NCBI GenBank assembly: GCA_902633125.1
Contig: CACPEZ010000003.1
Span: 1-64,000 of the forward strand
DNA: 64,000 nt
Direction of reading: 5' to 3'
Source of the DNA: an uncultured Pelagibacteraceae bacterium
GTDB lineage: Bacteria > Pseudomonadota > Alphaproteobacteria > Pelagibacterales > Pelagibacteraceae
A program made the translations under genes and the position numbers. Below, piece by piece: positions 35,655 through 44,228 of this stretch. The notes beneath the pieces were generated by a model. The model was not told where the DNA came from. It made no database searches and saw only the letters and a program-made list of their open reading frames with translations. The first letter of the stretch is position 1, and each line of letters starts with the position of its first letter.

Positions 35655-35819
35655 ATGATTAAATTTATTCTTCCAGCGGTACTATTAATTTTAATTATTA
35701 TTTTCTGGGAAAAAATTAATGAATTTTTATTAAGCAAATTTAAAATTAAACTCAATTACATAGCTGTCATCATATTAGTTTTAATATTAGTGGTTTTATC
35801 TTTATTACTATATTTCTAA
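35655..35819 (+). CDS. Small two-helix membrane protein
   Basis: A 54 aa protein starting at ATG 35655; a longer frame upstream has no support. Two hydrophobic helices (KFILPAVLLILIIIFW and YIAVIILVLILVVLSLLLYF) flank the basic loop NEFLLSKFKIK. It has the same size and layout as the preceding 55 aa candidate. It ends 6 nt before the TauE-family gene, probably within one transcript. No function recognised. Confidence 0.6.
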   Translation: MIKFILPAVLLILIIIFWEKINEFLLSKFKIKLNYIAVIILVLILVVLSLLLYF

Positions 35820-35825
35820 TTTATA

Positions 35826-36569
35826 ATGGAGATAAATTTATTATTCTTTGTTAGCGTTTTTCCAGCTATCGTATTATATGGAATTGCTAAATCAGGTTTA
35901 GGTGGATCAATATCATTAATTTCAGTTCCATTAATGACAGTAGTAATGCCATTAAATCAAGCACTTGCAATTATTTTACCAATATTAATTTTTTCAGACA
36001 TTATTGCAGTTTATAGATTTAGAAGAGAGTTTGATTTTGGAACACTTAAATTAATAGTTCCATTTGCAGCTATTGGAATAATAATTGGCTCATTTACATT
36101 TACTTATTTTTCTGAGGATTTGCTTAAGTTAATTGTTGGAATAATGGGTTTTTTATTTTCTGGTCATTATTTTTTATTTAAAAAAGAAAAAACTATACCG
36201 GCAAAAAAAAACTTTTTTAAAGGGGCTATTTGTTCATCCATTGCTGGTTTTTCAAGTTTTTGTGTTCATGCGGGAGGAACCCCAACAAGTCTTTATTTGC
36301 TTCCACTAAGAATGAAAAAAGAAATTTATGTTGGCACAAGAATTATTTTTTTTAGTTGTGTTAATCTAATTAAGCTTCCTCTGTATGTTTATTTATCTAT
36401 GATGAATTTTGATACTTTATATCAATCAGTTACTCTCTTTCCCCTAGCGCTTATTGGAATTTTTATAGGTTACAAATTACTTAAAATAATTGAGGAAAAT
36501 TTATTTTATAATATCATTTACGCTTTAATTCTTGTTAGTAGCGCTAAGTTAATAATTGATTTCATTTAA
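35826..36569 (+). CDS. TauE/SafE-family permease
   Basis: A 247 aa membrane protein with about eight helices. The N-terminal GIAKSGLGGSISLISVPLM and the second-half repeat IAGFSSFCVHAGGTPTSLYLLPL are the two half-signatures. Family members export sulfite, sulfoacetate or other organosulfur anions. It precedes the TPP riboswitch and thiV by only about 15 nt. A longer paralogue lies at 54668-55753 next to suyAB. Confidence 0.88.
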   Translation: MEINLLFFVSVFPAIVLYGIAKSGLGGSISLISVPLMTVVMPLNQALAIILPILIFSDIIAVYRFRREFDFGTLKLIVPFAAIGIIIGSFTFTYFSEDLLKLIVGIMGFLFSGHYFLFKKEKTIPAKKNFFKGAICSSIAGFSSFCVHAGGTPTSLYLLPLRMKKEIYVGTRIIFFSCVNLIKLPLYVYLSMMNFDTLYQSVTLFPLALIGIFIGYKLLKIIEENLFYNIIYALILVSSAKLIIDFI

Positions 36570-36589
36570 TCTTTGAAATAAGTTGTAAA

Positions 36590-36649
36590 TGGGGTGCCAG
36601 AAGGCTGAGAAATACCCTTAGAACCTGTCCGGTAATTCAGAAAGGGAAA
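36590..36649 (+). ncRNA. TPP (THI-box) riboswitch, compact form
   Basis: The conserved thiamine pyrophosphate aptamer blocks appear in order: GGGGTGCC (36591-36598), GGCTGAGAAATACCC (36603-36617), GAACCTG (36621-36627), GGTAATTC (36631-36638) and AGGG (36643-36646). The P3 hairpin is reduced to about 3 bp, and I see no clear P1 pairing of the flanks. The final AGGGAA block ends 2 nt before the thiV ATG and probably doubles as the ribosome-binding site, so TPP binding would directly block translation. It sits between tauE and thiV. Confidence 0.92.
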
Positions 36650-38080
36650 ATGAATAATTTAAATATAATCAATCAATCATCAGCAATAATATTAATTATT
36701 TCAATTTCTTTAATATTTGTTTTTGTTGGAATTTATTTTTCAAAAAAATTTAAAGGACTTAATAATTATTTAGTTGCAAACCGTTCGATTGGAACTTTAT
36801 CCTTAACAACAAGTCTTGTTGCTTCAGCACTTGGTGCTTGGATTTTATTTGGACCCGCATCAGCAGCAACATGGGGAGGAATTGGTGCAGTAATTGGCTA
36901 TTCGCTAGGAACTGCATTTCCACTTTTTATTTTAATTTATCTTGGTAAAAAATTTAGAACTAGTTATCCGCAAGGCAAAAGTATTATTGAAATAATAAGA
37001 TTAAGATTTGGACCAAATCTTTATAAACTTATTTTAGTTTTTTCTATTTTTTATATGACAATCTTTTTAATTGCCGAAGTTACTGCTGTAGCTTTTTTAA
37101 TTAATTACATATCTGGTACTGAATTGTGGATTACCTCTTTAATAGTAATATCATGTTCGTTACTTTACACATTGTATGGAGGGTTAAGAGCATCTTTAAT
37201 CACAGATAATATTCAATTTTTTGTATTTACAGGACTTTTAGTAATTAGTTTAATTTTTATTACCTCAATTGAAACAAACGAATTTAATTTTGAAATTATT
37301 AAAAATAATAATCCGCATTTGTTAAGTTTTAGTTATCTTCCAAATTATACTGCAGGTTTAACTTTCTTTATAGCTGTTGCTGCAACTAATCTTTTTCATC
37401 AAGGTAATTGGCAGAGAGTTTATGCTGCAAAAAATTACGAAGTTTTAAAAAAAAGTTTAATATTTTCATTTTTAATAATATTACCAATAGTCTTTTTTAT
37501 GGGATTTAGTGGTTTAGTGGCTATCTCCCAAGATACTAATGTCATACCTGATCTTGCATTTTTCTCAATTTTATTAAAAGAAAATTTAATAATATTTTCA
37601 GTCATTGTAATAATTTTAGCTATCTCTTTAACAATAAGCAGTATTGATACTTTAATAAATGCTATTTCAAGTTTGGTAATAGTAGATGTAGATAAGGTGT
37701 TAAATTTAAAAAATAATCATTTAAATATCTCAAAACAATTTGTTATTTTTCTTTCGGTCATAGCTTTTTTTGTTGCATCAAAAGGATTTAGTATTCTTTA
37801 TTTATTCTTAATAGCAGATTTATTTTGTTGTGCGGCTGTTTTAAGTGTTTTTTATACTTTTTATTCTAAATCTTATGATGAAAAAAATGCATATGTTTCT
37901 ATATTAATAGGATTAATTGCAGGACTATTATTTTTTCCAAGTCCTGATTTTTCTAAATCAATATTATTTGGCATAATTTTGCCAATGGATTTAGCACCGT
38001 CGTATATTTCTCAATCTCTTTTATTTTGTTCTTTTATTGCGGCAACTTTATCACCAATAATTGCATGGAAATTGAAATAA
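36650..38080 (+). CDS. thiV: Sodium:solute symporter, HMP/thiamine-precursor transporter ThiV
   Basis: A 476 aa sodium/solute symporter (SSS) family protein with about 13 helices. GLNNYLVANRSIGTLSLTTSLVASALGAWILFGPASAATWGG is the conserved helix 1-2 region, and LSLTISSIDTLINA the later Na+-site region. Control by a TPP riboswitch is the key evidence. In SAR11 the gene in this arrangement was named thiV and proposed to import the thiamine pyrimidine precursor HMP. No thiamine synthesis gene is in this window. Confidence 0.87.
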   Translation: MNNLNIINQSSAIILIISISLIFVFVGIYFSKKFKGLNNYLVANRSIGTLSLTTSLVASALGAWILFGPASAATWGGIGAVIGYSLGTAFPLFILIYLGKKFRTSYPQGKSIIEIIRLRFGPNLYKLILVFSIFYMTIFLIAEVTAVAFLINYISGTELWITSLIVISCSLLYTLYGGLRASLITDNIQFFVFTGLLVISLIFITSIETNEFNFEIIKNNNPHLLSFSYLPNYTAGLTFFIAVAATNLFHQGNWQRVYAAKNYEVLKKSLIFSFLIILPIVFFMGFSGLVAISQDTNVIPDLAFFSILLKENLIIFSVIVIILAISLTISSIDTLINAISSLVIVDVDKVLNLKNNHLNISKQFVIFLSVIAFFVASKGFSILYLFLIADLFCCAAVLSVFYTFYSKSYDEKNAYVSILIGLIAGLLFFPSPDFSKSILFGIILPMDLAPSYISQSLLFCSFIAATLSPIIAWKLK

Positions 38081-38121
38081 TTGATGTTTATTAAAAACAT
38101 AATTATTGTATAATTTAATAA

Positions 38122-39231
38122 ATGCTCAATTTTATATTACCATTTATTGTATTAATCGTTGTTGTTGTTTTCATTCATGAATATGGACACTATTATTTTG
38201 CAAAAAGATATGGTGTTGGTGTAACAGATTTTTCGATAGGTTTTGGTCGGGAATTATTTGGATGGAATGATAAATCAGGGACAAGATGGAAAGTTTGTTG
38301 GATACCACTGGGTGGTTATGTAAAATTTTTCGGAGATAGGAATGTATTTTCACAAGCAGATCAAGAGGAGCTACTAAAAAAATATAGCAAAGAAGACCAA
38401 CATAAATTGTTTGTAACAAAACCTCTTTACCAAAGAGCATTAATTGTTGCCGGAGGACCATTGGCTAATTTTATATTAGCTTTAGTCATTTTTACTTTCA
38501 TATACATGTTTGCAGGTAAAGATTTTACACCAGCTGTAATTGATGAAGTATTAAAAGATAGTCCAGCAGAAGTTGCTGGTATGCAAAAAAATGATGTTAT
38601 TATTGAAATTGATAATTCAAAAGTAGAGAGTATTCTTGATGTTTCTAAATTAATAGCAATGTCAACATCAGAATTTATCGATTTTAAAGTTTCAAGATAT
38701 GAACAGGAGATAATTTTAAAAGTTAAACCAAATTTTGTTGATAGTGTTGATGAATTAGGAAACAAATTAAAGAAAAGGATGGTAGGTATTAAACTTAGTC
38801 CTTATAACAATCAAATAACACACAAAAAACTTGGACCTGCACAAGCTTTACTTCAATCATTTAATGAAGTTTATTTTGTAACAACTTCATCACTTAAATA
38901 TCTTGGATCAATGTTTACAGGAGCAGGGGACAGCTCTCAATTGGGTGGTCCTATAAGAATAGCAAAAATTTCTGGCCAAGTTGCAGAATTTGGAATTATA
39001 CCTTTTGTCAGTATGATGGCTTATATTTCAATAAGTTTAGGATTAATTAACTTGTTTCCCATACCTTTATTAGACGGAGGACATCTCATGTTTTACGCAT
39101 TTGAAAAAGTTTTAGGTCGTCCTTTAAGTCAAAAAACTCAGGAAGGCTTTTTTCGAATCGGAATGTTTTTGTTGTTATCTTTGATGTTTTTCGCAACATT
39201 TAACGACCTTAAAGATTTAGGCTTATTTTAA
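38122..39231 (+). CDS. rseP: Site-2 zinc metalloprotease RseP/MmpA
   Basis: A 369 aa intramembrane protease. The zinc motif VVFIHEYGHYYFAKRYG lies in helix 1 (His19, His23), a PDZ domain covers about residues 125-200 (VLKDSPAEVAGMQKNDVIIEI), and NLFPIPLLDGGHLMF supplies the third ligand and the LDG motif. It cleaves anti-sigma or signal-peptide remnants in the membrane. It stands between thiV and HU rather than in the usual dxr-rseP-bamA order. Confidence 0.93.
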   Translation: MLNFILPFIVLIVVVVFIHEYGHYYFAKRYGVGVTDFSIGFGRELFGWNDKSGTRWKVCWIPLGGYVKFFGDRNVFSQADQEELLKKYSKEDQHKLFVTKPLYQRALIVAGGPLANFILALVIFTFIYMFAGKDFTPAVIDEVLKDSPAEVAGMQKNDVIIEIDNSKVESILDVSKLIAMSTSEFIDFKVSRYEQEIILKVKPNFVDSVDELGNKLKKRMVGIKLSPYNNQITHKKLGPAQALLQSFNEVYFVTTSSLKYLGSMFTGAGDSSQLGGPIRIAKISGQVAEFGIIPFVSMMAYISISLGLINLFPIPLLDGGHLMFYAFEKVLGRPLSQKTQEGFFRIGMFLLLSLMFFATFNDLKDLGLF

Positions 39232-39383
39232 GGTTTTTTTAATAGCTAAAAAAACATTGTATTTATTGACTTTTTTTACCACTATATATTGTTGTTCAAA
39301 AAAAAATATATACTAAAAAAAAGCTTGAATTATCAATGATTTTGTTAAGTATAGTTTCATAAACCTTTAAAACCGGAGCTAAA

Positions 39384-39659
39384 ATGAACAAAAAACAATT
39401 AGTAGCAAAGCTAGCTGGTTCGTTAAATCAAAGTAAAGCTGATGCAGAGCGTACTTTTGATACTATTACGAATACTATACTAGATGCGTTGAAAAACGAC
39501 GATTCTGTAAAGATTGCAGGTTTTGGTACATATAAAGTGGCTAAAAGAAAAGCCCGAATTGGACGTAATCCAAGAACTGGAGAGCAAATCCAAATCGCTG
39601 CTTCTCAAAAGGTAAAGTTTTTACCTGCTAAAGCACTTAAAGAAGTATTTAACAAGTAA
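39384..39659 (+). CDS. hup: HU-family DNA-binding protein
   Basis: A 91 aa histone-like protein. MNKKQLVAKLAGSLNQSKADAERTF is the dimerising helical part, and FGTYKVAKRKARIGRNPRTGEQIQIAASQKVKF contains the DNA-embracing arm with the signature GRNPRTG. A 152 nt spacer upstream is A+T-rich and holds the promoter. A strong hairpin follows the stop. HU is usually highly expressed, which matches. Confidence 0.95.
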   Translation: MNKKQLVAKLAGSLNQSKADAERTFDTITNTILDALKNDDSVKIAGFGTYKVAKRKARIGRNPRTGEQIQIAASQKVKFLPAKALKEVFNK

Positions 39660-39669
39660 ATCTCATTTA

Positions 39670-39711
39670 ACAGCCTTTATCAGGAATGCTAAAATTCTTG
39701 ATAAAGGCTGT
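39670..39711 (+). terminator. Long stem-loop after HU gene
   Basis: An 18 bp stem (one G-T pair), left arm 39670-39687 and right arm 39694-39711 with a 6 nt loop, begins 11 nt after the HU stop. Only a short TTT follows, so it may act as a terminator or as an mRNA 3' end protector. A second small dyad, ATGCA-AAATC-TGCAT followed by a T-rich run, lies just downstream. Confidence 0.65.
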
Positions 39712-39808
39712 TTCTACATGCAAAATCTGCATATCTATTTTTAACAACAATCATTAGTTTTTATTTATTTTAAAATTATAAGAACCTCTTTTTAACAATG
39801 GAGGTTAA

Positions 39809-41110
39809 ATGACTAAACATTTAAAAAAACTTGTCGGTCCTTTAGTAAGTTTGTTTTTCTTACTAAATATGACAAGTGTAGGTTATGCCGAATCTACAGT
39901 CTCTGCAGAAGTTGGATTTATTTTTAATACATTTCTATTTTTAGTTTGTGGTTTTCTTGTCATGTTTATGGCTTGCGGATTTGCGATGCTAGAATCAGGA
40001 ATGGTAACTTCAAAAAGTGTATCTGTAATTTGTGCAAAAAATATAGGATTATTTTCAATCGCTGGAATTATGTTCTGGATGGTAGGTTATAATCTAGCAT
40101 ATGGAATTCCAGAAGGTGGCTATATAGGAACATTCACTCCTTGGTCTGATGCAAGTGCTGTTGATACAGGATATGCAGATGGTTCGGATTGGTATTTCCA
40201 AATGGTATTCTGTGCAACAACAGTATCAATTGTATCTGGTACGTTAGCAGAAAGAATTAAATTATGGCCTTTCTTCTTATTTGCAGCAATTTTATCAGGA
40301 ATCATTTATCCAATTGTCATGGGATGGCAGTGGGGTGGTGGCTGGTTAGCCGCTTTAGGTTTCTCTGATTTTGCTGGTTCAACTCTTGTACACTCAACTG
40401 GTGGTGCTGCAGCATTAGCAGGAGCTATGTTGTTAGGTGCGAGAACAGGAAGATTTGCTAAATCAGGTGAAGCAAAACCAATGAGACCATTTGCAGCTTC
40501 TTCTATACCTTTGGTAACAGTTGGAGTATTTATTTTATGGTTAGGTTGGTTCGGTTTCAACGGTGGTTCACAGCTTGCTATGGGAACTTTCGATGATGCG
40601 GTAGCAGTATCTAATATATTTATTAATACAAACTTAGCAGCGTGTGGTGGTGTTTTAGCAGCAGCAGTAATTACTAGATTAATGTATGGTAAAACTGATG
40701 TAGTTCAAATGCTTAATGGTGCGATTGGTGGATTAGTTGCAATAACAGCTGAACCATTAGCGCCAGCACCTATAGCAGCAATATTCATCGGTGCAATCGG
40801 TGGATTGATAGTAGTGTTTGGAACAAAACTATTATTCTCATTTAAGATTGATGATGTTGTTGGTGCAATACCTGCTCACTTATTTGCAGGAGTTTGGGGA
40901 ACATTAGCTGTTCCACTAACAAACTCTGATGCAAACTTTAGTGCACAGTTAATCGGTGTAATCTCGATCAACGCATTTGTTTTTGTAGTATCATACATTG
41001 TATGGGCAATTATGAAAAACACTATGGGTATCAGATTAAGTAAAGAGGCTGAACTGAAAGGTACAGACGTAACTGAAACTGGTGTAATAGCTTACGCTAT
41101 AAGAGACTAA
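39809..41110 (+). CDS. amt: Ammonium transporter
   Basis: A 433 aa Amt-family channel with a signal peptide (ending GYA) and 11 helices. Landmarks are MACGFAMLESGMVTSKSV, DFAGSTLVHSTGGAAALAGAMLLGAR (first pore histidine), WLGWFGFNGGS and DVVGAIPAHLFAGVWGTLAVP (second pore histidine). It imports ammonium from seawater. The ribosome-binding site GGAGG is close to consensus. No glnK lies beside it in this window. A classic terminator follows. Confidence 0.96.
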   Translation: MTKHLKKLVGPLVSLFFLLNMTSVGYAESTVSAEVGFIFNTFLFLVCGFLVMFMACGFAMLESGMVTSKSVSVICAKNIGLFSIAGIMFWMVGYNLAYGIPEGGYIGTFTPWSDASAVDTGYADGSDWYFQMVFCATTVSIVSGTLAERIKLWPFFLFAAILSGIIYPIVMGWQWGGGWLAALGFSDFAGSTLVHSTGGAAALAGAMLLGARTGRFAKSGEAKPMRPFAASSIPLVTVGVFILWLGWFGFNGGSQLAMGTFDDAVAVSNIFINTNLAACGGVLAAAVITRLMYGKTDVVQMLNGAIGGLVAITAEPLAPAPIAAIFIGAIGGLIVVFGTKLLFSFKIDDVVGAIPAHLFAGVWGTLAVPLTNSDANFSAQLIGVISINAFVFVVSYIVWAIMKNTMGIRLSKEAELKGTDVTETGVIAYAIRD

Positions 41111-41137
41111 ATTTAACTCCCTCCCTTAAGTTAAACT

Positions 41138-41167
41138 AAAAAGGCCCCGTAAATGGGGCCTTTTTTT
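41138..41167. terminator. Bidirectional Rho-independent terminator
   Basis: AAAAAGGCCCC-GTAAAT-GGGGCCTTTTT makes an 11 bp stem-loop flanked by A and T runs. It therefore terminates both amt (plus strand) and the convergent bcp gene (minus strand, whose stop overlaps its T run at 41169). This is the clearest terminator in the window. Confidence 0.93.
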
Positions 41168-41168
41168 A

Positions 41169-41618
41169 TTAAACTGTTTTTAAAAATTCTAACACTTCTT
41201 TTGCGTGGTCTTTAACTTTTACTGAACGCCACTCTTTAATAATTTTGTCATCTTTTAATAAAAATGTACTTCTTATTAATCCCATAAATTCTCTACCCAT
41301 GAATTTTTTTTTACCCCAAACTTTGTATGCTTTAATCGCTTCTTTTTTTACGTCTGCTACCAAATCAAACTTAATTTTAAATTTATCTCTAAATTTTTCA
41401 TGACTTTCCATACTATCTTTAGAAATACCAATAACTTCACAGTCTAATTTTTTAAATTGTGAAAGTAAAGAATTGAAGTCTTTTGTCTCAACTGTGCACC
41501 CTGGTGTATTATCTTTTGGATAGAAATATAAAACTTTATATTTACTTTTGATTTTCTTTAGCTCTAAAAGTTTTGAATTGGTTGATGGGATTTTGAAATT
41601 AGGAGCTTTATTTGGCAT
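41169..41618 (-). CDS. bcp: Thioredoxin-dependent thiol peroxidase (BCP family)
   Basis: A 149 aa peroxiredoxin. The peroxidatic cysteine is in PKDNTPGCTVETKDF (Cys41). The typical resolving cysteine five residues on is absent; the only other cysteine is Cys60 (LDCEVIGIS). FMGREFMGLIRSTFLL and RSVKVKDHAKEVLEFL are family features. It detoxifies hydroperoxides in the cytoplasm. Divergent from the rhodanese-like gene with a 43 nt spacer. Confidence 0.9.
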   Translation of the reverse strand: MPNKAPNFKIPSTNSKLLELKKIKSKYKVLYFYPKDNTPGCTVETKDFNSLLSQFKKLDCEVIGISKDSMESHEKFRDKFKIKFDLVADVKKEAIKAYKVWGKKKFMGREFMGLIRSTFLLKDDKIIKEWRSVKVKDHAKEVLEFLKTV

Positions 41619-41661
41619 ATTTTTTCGTAGATTAAAATTTATAATGATGTATTAAACCTTT

Positions 41662-42048
41662 ATGAGCATTAAATCAGCACAAACATTGGTCGCAGAAGCT
41701 TTGACAGAAATCAAGACACTTTCTCCAGCGGAAGCATTAGAGATGTTAAACAGTGATAAATGCAATTTAATTGATATAAGAGATATTCGAGAACTTGAGA
41801 AAATGGGAAGAATAGAAAATTCTCATCATATTCCTAGAGGAATGTTAGAGTTTTGGATGGATCCAGATAGTCCTTACTTTAAAGAAGGCAAGATAGATAT
41901 GAACAAAGAAATGGTTTTATTTTGTGCAGGTGGATTAAGATCTGCACTAGCTACAAAATCATTGAAAGATATGGGGTTTGAAAAAATTTCACATATAGAC
42001 GGTGGCTTTTCTCAAATGAAGAGCAGTGGCTTTAAAGTAGAGAAATAA
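41662..42048 (+). CDS. Rhodanese-like sulfurtransferase domain protein
   Basis: A 128 aa single rhodanese domain. LIDIRDIRELEKMGRIENSHHIPRGMLEF is the CH2A-type region and LFCAGGLRSALATKSL holds the active-site cysteine and its six-residue loop. IDGGFSQMKSSGFKV is the conserved end. It could transfer sulfane sulfur to thiols or tRNA-modifying enzymes. The acceptor is unknown; no fusion partner. Confidence 0.9.
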   Translation: MSIKSAQTLVAEALTEIKTLSPAEALEMLNSDKCNLIDIRDIRELEKMGRIENSHHIPRGMLEFWMDPDSPYFKEGKIDMNKEMVLFCAGGLRSALATKSLKDMGFEKISHIDGGFSQMKSSGFKVEK

Positions 42049-42051
42049 AAA

Positions 42052-42525
42052 TTAATCAAATAAACTTATTCTTTTTGCGAAAAAAATTCTTATCACCCAG
42101 TATATAAATAATCCTAAAGGACCAATAAAATATGTGATTATTAAAGGAAAAAAGACTAGAATTTTTGACATATAAAACCTCTGGCTATCTCTAACAATCC
42201 AAGATCCACAAAACAAATTTATAGCCAAGAAGTGCGTCCAAAATAAAATTAAAAACTCATTATTCTCAAAAAGCTCAGCAAGATCATAAAAACTTAAATA
42301 TAAAATAAAGTTTTTATCAAAATCATATCCGGCAAAAAAGAATTTATATAATAGATAAGCATAAACACTTGCCAAAATAAATGTTGGAATTATTGATGTA
42401 ACAAATAAACCACAAACTTTAGTTTGAGGAAAAATAATAAGCATTAACCAAAAAGGTATTACACCTATATTCAACCACATATATATCATTTCTAATGTAA
42501 AAAATGCAGATATTTGTTCAATCAT
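42052..42525 (-). CDS. ABA4-like (DUF4281) membrane protein
   Basis: A 157 aa membrane protein with four helices. WLNIGVIPFWLMLIIFPQTKV, WTHFLAINLFCGSWIVRDSQRF and FIGPLGLFIYWVIRIFF match the ABA4-like family, named for a plant neoxanthin synthesis protein; bacterial members may act on carotenoids or retinal precursors. No carotenoid or rhodopsin gene lies in the window, so function is only suggested. Divergent from recX, 27 nt apart. Confidence 0.72.
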   Translation of the reverse strand: MIEQISAFFTLEMIYMWLNIGVIPFWLMLIIFPQTKVCGLFVTSIIPTFILASVYAYLLYKFFFAGYDFDKNFILYLSFYDLAELFENNEFLILFWTHFLAINLFCGSWIVRDSQRFYMSKILVFFPLIITYFIGPLGLFIYWVIRIFFAKRISLFD

Positions 42526-42552
42526 CAGGGTTATATTATATTAAATGCAATA

Positions 42553-43116
42553 ATGATTCCTATAAAAAATAAAAAAAAAAACTTAAAAGCAACAATTGAT
42601 GAAATGCGCAACTTTGCACTTAATTATGTAGAAAAATTTGCACCATCAAAACAACAGCTAAAAACATATCTTTTAAAGAAATATTTAAGATCTAAAGTTG
42701 ATAACGTTAAAAGAAGCAATATTTCAGATCTAATCGAGATTGTAGCTGAAGATTTAGAAAAATCTAAATTTATAAATGATAAATTTTATTCAGAAACAAA
42801 AGCAAAAAGTCTGATCCAAAGAGGTTCATCAATAAATAAGATTAGAAATTATTTAATAAACAAAGGAGTTGGAGAAAAATACATAAAAAATACAATTGAA
42901 CAAATTAATGAAAATAATGAAGATCAAGATTTTTTTTCAGCCATAAAAGTTTGTAAAAAAAAAAGAATTGGTCCTTCAAGAACTGAAGATAATAGACCTC
43001 TATTCTATAAAAAAGATATTGGTATATTGGCAAGATCTGGATTTGATTTTGAAGTTTCCAGAAGAGTAATGGAGCTAGATAAAGAAGAATATTTAAAAAT
43101 TATAAATCTTCTTTAG
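42553..43116 (+). CDS. recX: RecX regulatory protein
   Basis: A 187 aa all-helical protein that modulates RecA filaments. I chose ATG 42553 (MIPIKNKKKN), because the longer frame overlaps the divergent ABA4-like gene. NFALNYVEKFAPSKQQLKTYL, INDKFYSETKAKSLIQRGSSINKIRNYLINKGV and ILARSGFDFEVSRRVM are the three RecX repeats. No recA is in the window. Its 3' end overlaps the small minus-strand gene by 17 nt. Confidence 0.82.
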   Translation: MIPIKNKKKNLKATIDEMRNFALNYVEKFAPSKQQLKTYLLKKYLRSKVDNVKRSNISDLIEIVAEDLEKSKFINDKFYSETKAKSLIQRGSSINKIRNYLINKGVGEKYIKNTIEQINENNEDQDFFSAIKVCKKKRIGPSRTEDNRPLFYKKDIGILARSGFDFEVSRRVMELDKEEYLKIINLL

Positions 43117-43249
43117 ATTTTTTATTCTTTTCTTCTAAATAATACTGAATTTTGCTTTTGATATAGTTTTTTACCATCACAAATATTATTAATCCAAAAA
43201 TTGATACAGAAATTATTATAATTAATATTATTCTTAATTGTTCACTCAT
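43100..43249 (-). CDS. Small single-span membrane protein coupled to cysQ
   Basis: A 49 aa open frame (MSEQLRIILIIIISVSIFGL..., ending KNKKSKEDL) with one N-terminal hydrophobic helix and a charged C-terminal tail. Its ATG overlaps the stop of the cysQ-like gene in a TAATG junction, the same coupling seen between true gene pairs here, which supports a real gene. No homologue recognised. Confidence 0.55.
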   Translation of the reverse strand: MSEQLRIILIIIISVSIFGLIIFVMVKNYIKSKIQYYLEEKNKKSKEDL

Positions 43250-44019
43250 TATATATTTTTATTTCTTTTCAAAATTATACTGGGATTTTTAAAATTTTCT
43301 TTTCCGTAAAGTATTTCATTTCCCTCAAAATCTGTAACTATACCTCCTGCATTTTCAAGAATAGCATGCCCAGCTGCTATATCCCATTCACATGCTCTAG
43401 GCTCTGCAACGTAGCCGTCGTATTCATTTGATGCTATTACACAAAATTTTAAAGAACTTTTCATCCTTTTAAATTCAGTAACATTCATTGATTGATATAT
43501 TTTGTCAATTTCAGGTTTTAGTTTATTTGAATATGACACAAATTTAATTTTATTATTTGAAATTTTTGAACAGTCTAATTTTACATGTTTATTGTTAATA
43601 ATTTCAAATGAATAACCTTTCTCATAAGAATAAAATAATCTATTTTTAGCAGGTGCATATATTATACCTGCTACTGCTCGATTATTTATAATTAAACCAG
43701 CATTTAAAGTAAATTCATCAAGATCATTAATGTAATCATAAGTTCCATCAATTGGATCTATTAGCCAAAAATTTTTTAAATCTTTTTTAGATTTATTATG
43801 ACTAGTTTCTTCTGATACAATAGGTATTTGAGGAGTTAAATAATTTATTTTTTCAGTTAAAATTCTATTAACTTCGAGATCACCATTGCTAACAGGTGTG
43901 TTATCTTCCTTAATTTCTTTTATTAACCCTTTTTTCCTTAATTCTATTGAAACTTTTCCCGCATATAAAAAAGTATCAATCAGTTTTTCAATTGTTGCTT
44001 TTATTTCGATTTGTTTCAT
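43249..44019 (-). CDS. cysQ: 3'(2'),5'-bisphosphate nucleotidase / inositol monophosphatase family
   Basis: A 256 aa Mg-dependent phosphatase. The metal motifs are EETS (about 68-71), WLIDPIDGTYDYIN and ACEWDIAAGHAILENAGG. CysQ removes 3'-phosphate from PAP produced in sulfate activation, and this is the likeliest role. The DPIDGTYDYI wording differs from the DPLDGTKEFI of classical CysQ, so another sugar-phosphate phosphatase is possible. Operon order: DUF3553, cysQ, small membrane protein. Confidence 0.82.
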   Translation of the reverse strand: MKQIEIKATIEKLIDTFLYAGKVSIELRKKGLIKEIKEDNTPVSNGDLEVNRILTEKINYLTPQIPIVSEETSHNKSKKDLKNFWLIDPIDGTYDYINDLDEFTLNAGLIINNRAVAGIIYAPAKNRLFYSYEKGYSFEIINNKHVKLDCSKISNNKIKFVSYSNKLKPEIDKIYQSMNVTEFKRMKSSLKFCVIASNEYDGYVAEPRACEWDIAAGHAILENAGGIVTDFEGNEILYGKENFKNPSIILKRNKNI

Positions 44020-44187
44020 TTATTCTAACTTTTCTAATTCTATATTTTTAGCATTGATAACTTTTTTTCCTACATTTTCGAAATTCACAGTTACTTTTTC
44101 CTTAATAATTGACTGTACTTGTCCTATTCCCCAATCTTTATTATTAGGATTTACAACTTTATCACCTGGTTCAAAATCTAAAATCAT
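44020..44187 (-). CDS. DUF3553 protein
   Basis: A 55 aa protein not long enough for many gene callers. [23 protein letters not shown] and [20 protein letters not shown] are the DUF3553 signature (PGDxVxxPxxxDWGxGQVQS), a small beta-barrel found alone or attached to UvrD-like helicases. The gene stop touches the cysQ start (TAATG-type junction). No function is established, but the family match is clear. Confidence 0.85.
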   Translation of the reverse strand: MILDFEPGDKVVNPNNKDWGIGQVQSIIKEKVTVNFENVGKKVINAKNIELEKLE

Positions 44188-44228
44188 TTGATTTTACTTA
44201 TAATAGAAATGAGTATAAATACCACCAC

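Noticed and set aside
38171-38765. Two minus-strand frames inside rseP
   Set aside because: Antisense shadows of conserved rseP sequence (zinc motif and PDZ region).
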